Below, one piece after another: positions 26,186 to 33,517 of a stretch of 64,000 nt of DNA. The notes below the pieces were generated by a model. That model saw nothing but the letters and a program-made list of their open reading frames with translations. It was not told the origin of the DNA and did not search any database. Location of the stretch: contig NZ_SZWE01000001.1 in NCBI RefSeq assembly GCF_009669325.1, forward strand, positions 1,803,501 to 1,867,500, written 5' to 3'. How positions within the stretch are numbered: the first letter of the stretch is position 1; every line of letters begins with the position of its first letter. A program made the position numbers and the translations under genes. Origin of the DNA: Roseovarius bejariae. GTDB lineage: Bacteria > Pseudomonadota > Alphaproteobacteria > Rhodobacterales > Rhodobacteraceae.

Positions 26186-26412
26186 ACGAGATGCACCTTT
26201 GCAAACAAATTAACTTACCTACCCTGAAAACATGGGTTTTATCTGCTTGATCGTCTGATAATTGGTTTCAACGGAGTTATCAATGACCCGCGAACCGCCA
26301 TAAGACAACCCCGGTTACACTCGCTAAGGTTGCTAGCCCCGTGCCCGGGAATCATCTATGCAGAGAGTTTGTAGAAGCGTCGGGACCGATTCCCACTGAC
26401 AGGTACGGTAAA

Positions 26413-27351
26413 ATGGACGATGTCATGACAAGGCAAGAAAAAGATGTGACCATCTTGCTTGGCGTCCGTAATGGTGAAACCCACCTGACCGAACAATTGA
26501 ACAGCATCGCCCGCCAAACCAACGCCGATTGGACGTTGATCGTAAGTGACGATCAATCTTCGGATGGCAGCCAGAACATTCTGCAACGGTTTGCTACGGA
26601 TCACCCTGTCACCGTCCTGAATGGGCCGGGTGAAGGTTTTGTTCGGAACTTCATGCACTTGATCAAAGCACTGCCGGGTGATCCTTCCTATGTGGCGTTC
26701 TGCGATCAGGATGATGTTTGGTTGCCAGATAAGTTGGCATCGGGGATGGATGCGCTGCGGCAAATTCCTTCTGGTGTACCAGCGCTATACTGTAGCCGGC
26801 GCATAGTCTGGAATCCGAAAATCGATAGTCGCCGATTGTCACTGGCCTATGATCGGCCGCCATCCTTTGCCAATGCCTGCATTGAAAACATCGCACCGGC
26901 CAATACAATCCTTCTCAATAGGACCGCAGCACAATTGGCACGCGAAACCGCTGAAAGTGGGGAAAAGGTTTTTGCCCACGACTGGTGGCTATATCTTTTG
27001 ATTACAGGGGTCGGCGGGAAAGTCGTATATGATCCCGAACCCCATGTGCTTTATCGTCAACACACAGGCAACCAGATCGGGGCCGGAGAACAGATCGGTC
27101 GCCGCCTGAAAAACAAATTGGCGGTCTTACGCGGAAGCTATGCCGAGCGGATGAACCGCAACATTGCTGCACTCGAAGACATTGCTGACCATTTGACGCC
27201 AGAAAACAGACAGTGTCTGGCTCTGCTTTCCGAGGCGCGAAAGGCACCACTTATGCGCAGGTTGACGCTGTTGCGCCAAGCGGGAGTGTACCGTCAGGGT
27301 CGTGCGTCGATGCTGTCATTCTGGGGGGCGGCCTGTCTTGGCAAAATCTGA
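26413..27351 (+). CDS. Family 2 glycosyltransferase
   Basis: 312 residues of the GT2 fold. The nucleotide-sugar site starts with VTILLGVRNGETHLTEQLNSI, followed by LIVSDDQSSDGSQNIL and the metal motif AFCDQDDVWLPDKL, all in the first 110 residues. This subtype is common in rhamnan and O-antigen loci. Start choice is uncertain: ATG 26413 or ATG 26425; a more distant in-frame start at 26341 has no support. The 3' end overlaps the next glycosyltransferase gene, so both belong to one transcript. Confidence 0.85.
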   Translation: MDDVMTRQEKDVTILLGVRNGETHLTEQLNSIARQTNADWTLIVSDDQSSDGSQNILQRFATDHPVTVLNGPGEGFVRNFMHLIKALPGDPSYVAFCDQDDVWLPDKLASGMDALRQIPSGVPALYCSRRIVWNPKIDSRRLSLAYDRPPSFANACIENIAPANTILLNRTAAQLARETAESGEKVFAHDWWLYLLITGVGGKVVYDPEPHVLYRQHTGNQIGAGEQIGRRLKNKLAVLRGSYAERMNRNIAALEDIADHLTPENRQCLALLSEARKAPLMRRLTLLRQAGVYRQGRASMLSFWGAACLGKI

Positions 27352-28489
27352 TCGGCTTCACATCCTGTTATTGGGCGGCGATGGTGGCTACTCTGGCGTT
27401 CCGACTTATCTTGCACAACTCAGTAAGGCGCTGGGCGAACAGGCTGACCTGAGCGTAGTCGCAGACTTAAATCGCGGCGGGTATGATTTTTGTGCCGATA
27501 CCGGCATAAACCTGCACGAAGTCCCGGGAATGAAAACCGGGCTATCGCCTCTACGTATGAGAAGGGCACTGCGAAAACTTAACAGAGTGATCGACGATAC
27601 GGCCCCCGATCTGATCTGGGCACATGCCCGCATGAGCCTGATCCTCTTGCGGTGTCTGGCGGTTCTTCGGCGGGTGTCCGGGCGGCCAATGCCATCTTTC
27701 GCAGTCACGTATCATGGATTGCCTTTTGGTCCCGGGCACCGGCTGACAGCGTCTGTCGTGTCGCTCATACTCGAGCGTTTTTGGCTACGCATGGCACCGC
27801 CGCATCACCTCCACTTCCTATCGGACGCCGCCAAGGCTGAGTTTGCCTCTCGCGTTCCAAGGCAGAGTCTTGGCCGCCACGCATGTCACGTACTCACCAA
27901 TTGCTCTGATCTTGGCCCAATCAAACCAGCGGCCCGCCCAGCGCATCCGACCCTGCTCATGTCAGGACGCAGTAGCTATCAGAAAAACCATATGGCGGCA
28001 GTCGAGCTTTTGGCCGCTTTGCCATCGAACTATCGGCTCATTCTTTGCGGTGAAGGCACCGAGACGCTGGCGCCACTGTTCGAACAGCACCAGCAGGGTT
28101 TGTCGAAAAGGGTACAATTCGTCGGGCCCGTTGCGGATGTTCGCCCACTTCTTGCCGAGGCGGATCTGTTCCTGCTGCCATCGCGTTACGAAGGTATGCC
28201 ACTTGCGGCATTGGAGGCCTTCGAAGCCGGGTTACCGGTCGTTCTGAGCGATACACCCGGCATGTCCGAGATACTGGCCACGCACCCGTTGGCCCATCCG
28301 ATGGATATTCGAAACCCCGCCGGGTCAGCCGGGGCCGTCGCTCAACTGGTGGACCACTTCCGCGCCAACCCCAATATTCGCCGGGACATTCATGCCGCAT
28401 GGGAAAAAGCCTTTTCCAAGGCCCACTGGCGGGATGGAGCAGAAATTCTTCTGACCAAGTTTTCAACGCCCCCGGATGAACACGAATGA
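27338..28489 (+). CDS. Family 4-type (GT-B) glycosyltransferase
   Basis: 383 residues. The N-terminal LHILLLGGDGGYSGVPTYLAQL is the acceptor-side glycine loop. The C-terminal domain has LLMSGRSSYQKNHMAAVELL, LILCGEGTE, VGPVADVRPLLAEADLFLLPSRYEGMPLAALEAFEAG and the E-x7-E motif, which is GT4-like and retaining. The TTG at 27338 is chosen because GGGGGGCGG lies seven bases upstream; a GTG at 27302 in the same frame has no good Shine-Dalgarno. It overlaps the preceding GT2 gene by 14 bases. Sugar donor and acceptor cannot be read from sequence. Confidence 0.83.
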   Translation: MAKSDRLHILLLGGDGGYSGVPTYLAQLSKALGEQADLSVVADLNRGGYDFCADTGINLHEVPGMKTGLSPLRMRRALRKLNRVIDDTAPDLIWAHARMSLILLRCLAVLRRVSGRPMPSFAVTYHGLPFGPGHRLTASVVSLILERFWLRMAPPHHLHFLSDAAKAEFASRVPRQSLGRHACHVLTNCSDLGPIKPAARPAHPTLLMSGRSSYQKNHMAAVELLAALPSNYRLILCGEGTETLAPLFEQHQQGLSKRVQFVGPVADVRPLLAEADLFLLPSRYEGMPLAALEAFEAGLPVVLSDTPGMSEILATHPLAHPMDIRNPAGSAGAVAQLVDHFRANPNIRRDIHAAWEKAFSKAHWRDGAEILLTKFSTPPDEHE

Positions 28490-28705
28490 AGCCCTGCTGA
28501 CGGTGGCAATGTCGGTTGGATAGGGCAGGACTGTCGCAACAAGGTGTCCTGCCCAGAGACAAATGAAACGCTTGCGGCGCATTGGATTGCTGTTCACAAA
28601 GACCGAAAAATCAATGTGTCGAATATGGTTGATGGTATCCGTCGACCACAGGACGTATTACATTTCAACGATCTGCTGCCGCAGACGTGCCATAGGGAGA
28701 TGTCC

Positions 28706-29500
28706 ATGAAGACAATTATCATCATTCCGGCCCGTTATGCCTCAACCCGATACCCCGGCAAACCGTTGGCTGAACTGACGTTACCCGATGGCACGCGCAA
28801 AAGCCTGATCCAAATGAGCTGGGAGGCCGCAACACAAGTTAGCGGCGTTGACGCGATCTACGTCGCCACAGATGACACACGCATTGCAGAGGCCGCAAAG
28901 GCGTTTGGGGCAGATGTTATCATGACGAGTGAAGCCTGTGAAAACGGGACCGCTCGCTGTGCCGATGCCTTGGATAAAGCGGGCATCAAGGCCGATCTGA
29001 TCGTGAATTTACAAGGGGACGCGCCACTTACGCCGGAATGGTTCATCGAGGATTTGATCGCGGCGATGGCCCGTGACCCGGACGCGCAAGTGGCGACGCC
29101 GGTCTTGCAGTGCGATCCCCAGACCTATGGGATGTTCGTGGAAGACCGCAAAGCCGGGCGCGTTGGCGGCACCACCGCTGTTTTCGACCGCAACCAGCAC
29201 GCCCTGTATTTTTCCAAGGAAGTGTTACCCTATATCGACCCTAGAAAGGTCCCCGAGAAGGATATTCCTGTATATCACCACGTGGGCGTCTACGCCTATC
29301 GACCTGCGGCATTGGCTGCATATACATCATGGCCGGAAGGGTCATTGGAAACCCGCGAGGGACTGGAGCAACTACGGTTTCTGGAGAATGCAACGACAGT
29401 TCGCTGTGTCATTGTCGATGGCCGTGGCCGTGTCTTTTGGGAGCTGAACAATCCAGAAGATGTGAAACGAATTGAATCCGTATTGAAAGAACGATCATGA
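28706..29500 (+). CDS. kdsB: 3-deoxy-manno-octulosonate cytidylyltransferase (CMP-Kdo synthetase)
   Basis: 264 residues. The N-terminal signature IIIIPARYASTRYPGKPLAE, the CTP-binding region VATDDTRIAEAAKAFGADV and the metal-site motif LIVNLQGDAPL match KdsB/KpsU. It activates Kdo with CTP to CMP-Kdo. I chose ATG 28706, which has TAGGGA seven bases upstream, over ATG 28700 (too close to it). Directly coupled to kdsA by ATGA overlap. Its place in a capsule locus suggests a KpsU-like second copy supplying the Kdo linker of an exported capsule rather than the lipopolysaccharide housekeeping copy, but the window cannot show whether another copy exists. Confidence 0.92.
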   Translation: MKTIIIIPARYASTRYPGKPLAELTLPDGTRKSLIQMSWEAATQVSGVDAIYVATDDTRIAEAAKAFGADVIMTSEACENGTARCADALDKAGIKADLIVNLQGDAPLTPEWFIEDLIAAMARDPDAQVATPVLQCDPQTYGMFVEDRKAGRVGGTTAVFDRNQHALYFSKEVLPYIDPRKVPEKDIPVYHHVGVYAYRPAALAAYTSWPEGSLETREGLEQLRFLENATTVRCVIVDGRGRVFWELNNPEDVKRIESVLKERS

Positions 29501-30327
29501 CCGACCAAAAAGTCATTCACGTGGGCGACATCGCTATCGGTGGCCAAGAACCGATTTCCTTTATCACCGGTCCTTGCCAACTTGAGGGGCTGGACCATGC
29601 CCGGATGATGGCCGAGAAGATTTCCGAGGCCTGTGCCCCAACCGGAACCCGGTTCATCTTCAAGGCCAGCTACGACAAGGCCAACCGGTCTTCGATCACG
29701 ACGCAACGCGGATTGGGCATGGACGAGGGCCTGACGATCCTGAGCAAGATTCGGGACGAATTCGGCTGTCCCATTCTGACCGATGTTCACGATGCCGGAC
29801 AGTGCGCGCCCGCAGGCGAGGTTGTGGACGTGATCCAGATCCCGGCGTTTCTGTGCCGCCAAACCGATCTGTTGCTGGCGGCTGGCAAGACTGGCTGTGC
29901 CATCAACATCAAGAAGGGCCAGTTCCTGGCGCCTTGGGATATGGGCAATGTCGCCGAAAAGGTCGCGAGCACGGGAAACGAGCGGATCATGTTGTGTGAT
30001 CGCGGAACGTCCTTTGGGTACAACACTCTGGTCACTGATTTCCGCGGTCTGCCAACGATGGCGGCGACGGGATACCCGGTCGTGTTTGACGCGACACACT
30101 CCGTACAGCAGCCGGGTGGCCAGGGGGTCACATCCGGCGGACAACGCGAATTCGCGCCGATCCTGGCGCGCGCGGCCTGTGCGGTCGGTGTATCCGCGCT
30201 GTTTATCGAAACACACGAAGACCCGGACAATGCACCATCTGATGGACCAAACATGATTCCGGTCAATCAAATGGGGAACTTGATTGCCAGATTGCGCGCG
30301 TTCGATGCCTTGAACAAAGGCCTTTGA
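29497..30327 (+). CDS. kdsA: 3-deoxy-D-manno-octulosonate 8-phosphate synthase
   Basis: 276 residues, the normal length. KdsA condenses PEP with arabinose 5-phosphate to Kdo 8-phosphate. Typical segments are FITGPCQLEGLDHARMMAE, FKASYDKANRSS, LTDVHD, DVIQIPAFLCRQTDLL, INIKKGQFLAPWDM, LCDRGTSFGYNTLVTD and FDATHSVQQPGG. No KdsD or KdsC is nearby. The start lies inside the kdsB stop (ATGA). The next gene is on the opposite strand, so this plus-strand run ends here. Confidence 0.95.
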   Translation: MTDQKVIHVGDIAIGGQEPISFITGPCQLEGLDHARMMAEKISEACAPTGTRFIFKASYDKANRSSITTQRGLGMDEGLTILSKIRDEFGCPILTDVHDAGQCAPAGEVVDVIQIPAFLCRQTDLLLAAGKTGCAINIKKGQFLAPWDMGNVAEKVASTGNERIMLCDRGTSFGYNTLVTDFRGLPTMAATGYPVVFDATHSVQQPGGQGVTSGGQREFAPILARAACAVGVSALFIETHEDPDNAPSDGPNMIPVNQMGNLIARLRAFDALNKGL

Positions 30328-30393
30328 TAACTCGGATAGCCATATCGAGTGGCGCGGACGGATGCGCAGATTTTCATGCAAAGGTACCGGTTA

Positions 30394-31338
30394 TCACGTT
30401 TGATCACAAAGCGGCCGGCCGAGTTTTCCAACTTCTGACTGCAAGGCATGCGCGCGGGTAAGGGTGTCTTGTGTAAAATCCGACAAATCATGATCGGCGC
30501 TGCGCCCGATGGTTGACGGCTCGACCAATCCCTCGGGCAAGGGGCGATCCGCAGGCAAACCCAGAAACTTCTGTATACGAATCCAGTGTTGCGCAGGGCG
30601 AGCGCAGAAATCCTCATACTCCACGACCATAAAGCGCCCTGCCATATGGCTCATGCCATAGGAAATGGCCGCCGTGTTGGCAGCGATCCAATAGCGTAAC
30701 TGCCTCACAGGTAGTGGTACGTCCGGATCTTCAGGGACTTGGTACAAATGGGCCCAATGGCGCACTTGCCAGGTGTTCTTGCTGAACGCCATATCAAGCC
30801 CGTTGCGGACAATATGGATATAGCGAAGCCCCGGGATCTGCTGATCGAGATGCGGCAAGAACACATGTGTGTTCGGTTCCTTCCAACCCCAAAGGAGGGT
30901 ATCACCATTTTCAGGCACAGAACTGGCAACAAGATTATCGGCATGAACCGACCTTGCGCCGCACTGCCAATCCCCGATCGGAATCAAATCACGTCGCAAT
31001 CCCTCCAACAGATCCTGCTCGGCTTGCGTCAAGCTGTCAGCAAGACCAACGGTCATCGCACGATGAAAAAGGTCGATCGATCTGGCAATGTCAGCCGGAT
31101 CAGGCGCTTGCGCGACATCGGGACGGCCCCAAGCGGCACGCTTGAAAAGCACCGTGAACCAAAGATTGTCGAGCGCAGCATTGAGGCAATCGCCAATATG
31201 AACCCCTGCCGCCCGCAAAAGCGCCGCAAAAACCCGCGTACCACTTCCACCAAGCCCACCAATGGCGATGGGGGATGGGGCAAATGGGGTGAATTCGACT
31301 GAAGGAGTAGTCTTTGAGTTAGCGCTAGACCCTCTCAT
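30394..31338 (-). CDS. Sulfotransferase-family protein
   Basis: 314 residues. The phosphosulfate loop is IAIGGLGGSGTRVFAALLRAAG (starting near residue 24), and the second PAPS motif is YIHIVRNGLDMAFSKN near residue 175, followed by WKEPNTHVFLP upstream of it and a late VVEYEDFCARP segment. These match cytosolic sulfotransferases acting on carbohydrates or tyrosine. It is convergent with kdsA and stands alone on the minus strand, at the left edge of the A+T-rich segment. The acceptor is unknown; it is unrelated in detail to the sulfotransferase at 21635-22465. Confidence 0.75.
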   Translation of the reverse strand: MRGSSANSKTTPSVEFTPFAPSPIAIGGLGGSGTRVFAALLRAAGVHIGDCLNAALDNLWFTVLFKRAAWGRPDVAQAPDPADIARSIDLFHRAMTVGLADSLTQAEQDLLEGLRRDLIPIGDWQCGARSVHADNLVASSVPENGDTLLWGWKEPNTHVFLPHLDQQIPGLRYIHIVRNGLDMAFSKNTWQVRHWAHLYQVPEDPDVPLPVRQLRYWIAANTAAISYGMSHMAGRFMVVEYEDFCARPAQHWIRIQKFLGLPADRPLPEGLVEPSTIGRSADHDLSDFTQDTLTRAHALQSEVGKLGRPLCDQT

Positions 31339-31809
31339 AAGTCAATTGTGAGATAGATATTCATATGCCTAAAACTGAGTTATAATGGTTAACACATCAT
31401 TAAAATGAGAAGTTTGAACGTCTTCAACCAATACGGCTAAATCAGTACGCAGCCACTTTAGCTGCGCTCTTTTGGGGGAATTTCACGCTAATAGGTGTTC
31501 GCACTATGGCTCATGGATTTGTCGCCAGTCTGCGAGGTGCCCCATAACGTATATGCGGCGGATCAAGTTGCGGAGATCAGTGGATAGTCTGAACCCGATT
31601 CAGTTTGTGTGTGCTACCCGGCAAAACACAGGTGAGCTCTCTGATAATGCCTGCAACTTCTTACCCACAGCAGCAATATCAGACGATTTACTTAAAACAG
31701 TCTCTTACACCTAAAAGTAGTTTACATTATGGAAATTCTACAATTGCATGCACGTGCTGTGGTGTCTAGAAAGCGGCGTCCCCTTCTCGAATAAGAAGCA
31801 CAGTAGTAT
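31339..31809. other. A+T-rich gap without a recognised gene
   Basis: No frame in these roughly 470 bases looks like a protein I know. A short frame at 31472-31714 has a GGGGGAA run near its start, but its residue make-up is unconvincing. The gap carries the promoter for the plus-strand genes that follow; no clear boxes were found. Base composition changes here from the G+C-rich flank to A+T-rich DNA. Confidence 0.6.
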
Positions 31810-32427
31810 ATGGTTTTTACAGAACGTATCTCCTTTATTCACCGCAGGTTTGGTGCGTCTTTCAATGTAAACATCGACCATATGATGCATCGGTTTGTCT
31901 CTGGATGGATCGTTTGCCGTGGCACAGGGCAAAGCGTGGCTTACGAGCTTAGGGTCAATGGTGAAATCGTCGCTCGAAAACAGCGCGCCGATCTGTTTCG
32001 CGTAGATCTTGCCCAACATTTTACCGAACATGAAAAGCATGGCTACCATGTCGAGCTGGATGCGAAAATCACCACCCCAACAGCCGTTGTTGAATTTCTG
32101 ATGCCACGAAGTGGCAAAGTGATTGCCAGGTTCGGAAAGCAGATCCACACTCAAGGATTGATGTTGCGGTCGCCTTTAAAAGGAAAGTGGCCCAGACGAG
32201 CACTTGGGCGGCACAAAAACGTGACAGGTTCAGGGATGTTTCCGAATGAATCAAATACCGGCCTACAGCGTTCTCTACTCCAAGCTGATCTTGGCATTCG
32301 GATATTGAATGAGTCCAGAGTTACACGCGTCAGTGAACGGCGCAGACTAAACATCGCGCTGCAAAGACCGGATCGCTCCGTGCACAACGAAAGCAAGCCA
32401 AACATGTCAGCAACGGGGGGATCGTGA
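31810..32427 (+). CDS. Hypothetical protein with a beta-sandwich domain seen in glycosyltransferase loci
   Basis: 205 residues. The first 120 hold a pattern known from N-terminal accessory domains of exopolysaccharide glycosyltransferases: VSGWIVCRG, then YELRVNGEIVARKQRADLFRVDL and a glycine/histidine turn (HGYHVEL). The rest is basic and without a recognised fold. The ATG at 31810 lacks a good Shine-Dalgarno. The stop codon overlaps the next gene by one base (TGATG), so both are probably co-expressed. It may bind sugars or act as a partner of the sulfotransferase-like protein downstream; no enzyme motif is visible. Confidence 0.65.
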   Translation: MVFTERISFIHRRFGASFNVNIDHMMHRFVSGWIVCRGTGQSVAYELRVNGEIVARKQRADLFRVDLAQHFTEHEKHGYHVELDAKITTPTAVVEFLMPRSGKVIARFGKQIHTQGLMLRSPLKGKWPRRALGRHKNVTGSGMFPNESNTGLQRSLLQADLGIRILNESRVTRVSERRRLNIALQRPDRSVHNESKPNMSATGGS

Positions 32428-33470
32428 TGAAAAAAACACTCTATATGCACGTAGGAGCTGGTAAGACCGGCACCTCGGTTCTCCAGCAATTCTTTCTTGC
32501 AAACCAGAATGCTCTGGCGGAACGCGGATACATTTTCCCGCATCAATGCCAAGTCAACGTCAATCACGGCGTTCAGCATCATCTGCTAGCGGATCTCGGG
32601 AGTTACAAGAATCCCTCGGCCATTGACGCTTGGGCAGAGATCGCAGTGGGTTCTCGGCAAACGGCAGTGATAAGTTCGGAACTTTTGCACAATAAGATCA
32701 GCACCGGAGAGGGGCCGACATTTTTCCGTCAGTTGCGTGAGTTGTTTGCAGACTGGAATATTCGGGTGGTTTTCTATATCCGTAGGCAAAGCCAATGGCT
32801 CCAGAGTGCGTATGCTCAGCATGTCAAGGGCGCACTGGAGGTTCGCAAATATCCCGACTTTGTGGGCCATTACAAGCGCAATCTACCGGACCAGATTATA
32901 GAGTTTAGCGAAATCTTTGGCCCAAAAGCAATGGTAGTTCGCCCATTCGAGCGTGCTCAATTTGTTGGCAGCGACATTTGCAAAGACTTCTGTACGGCTA
33001 TTGATCTTGAGTGGTCTAATGAATTCAAAATTCCAAAGATAAATGCCAACCCGCGCCTTACCCTTGATGCTCTAGAACTTAAGCGGCAATTAAACCATTA
33101 CTTCGATTCACCAAAAGACATGAAATGCATCCTGGATGCACTTCTGGATTATTCCAAAAGGGAAGACAGTAAAGCAAGTGCTGACGCTTTTCATACGCAT
33201 GATCTCTTCGATCCGGCAATTCAACTGAAGATCGAACAGGAAAACGCCTCCAAATACGCCCGCATTGCAGGTGAGTTAATGGGGCGCTCCGATGGTGTAC
33301 TATTCCGCGACGGTTTGGATGCACGGCTAAGCGGCGCCATTGCCGCAGAACAACCCAAATATAAAGTGCCGCAAACGGATGCGGCAACAGCCTTTGTCAT
33401 CGACCAACTCTTACATCGGATAGATGGATTCGAGAATCGCCTTAAACAATTGAAGGCCAAAATCAAATGA
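32427..33470 (+). CDS. Sulfotransferase-like P-loop protein
   Basis: 347 residues. The N terminus YMHVGAGKTGTSVLQQFFLA is a sulfotransferase-type phosphate loop (usual form H-x-G-x-x-K-T-G-T-T), and VVFYIRRQSQWLQSAYAQHV near residue 112 corresponds to the 3'-phosphate motif. The C-terminal part is helical and ends in a lysine-rich coil (LKQLKAKIK). ATG 32427 has GGGGGG seven bases upstream; a GTG three bases earlier is possible. It belongs to the A+T-rich segment. Either a carbohydrate sulfotransferase or a related enzyme of unknown acceptor. Confidence 0.7.
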   Translation: MKKTLYMHVGAGKTGTSVLQQFFLANQNALAERGYIFPHQCQVNVNHGVQHHLLADLGSYKNPSAIDAWAEIAVGSRQTAVISSELLHNKISTGEGPTFFRQLRELFADWNIRVVFYIRRQSQWLQSAYAQHVKGALEVRKYPDFVGHYKRNLPDQIIEFSEIFGPKAMVVRPFERAQFVGSDICKDFCTAIDLEWSNEFKIPKINANPRLTLDALELKRQLNHYFDSPKDMKCILDALLDYSKREDSKASADAFHTHDLFDPAIQLKIEQENASKYARIAGELMGRSDGVLFRDGLDARLSGAIAAEQPKYKVPQTDAATAFVIDQLLHRIDGFENRLKQLKAKIK

Positions 33471-33517
33471 ACCGACTTTCCCAATAACTGAAGTACAAAT
33501 ACAAGCCTGAGTTTGAA

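Noticed and set aside
24725..26227. 500-residue plus-strand frame opposite ugd
   Set aside because: ugd is complete with all motifs on the minus strand; the plus-strand frame has no domain and is rich in His and Gly as expected from antisense.
29296..30381. 361-residue minus-strand frame opposite kdsA
   Set aside because: kdsA on the plus strand is intact and coupled to kdsB; the antisense frame shows no motif.
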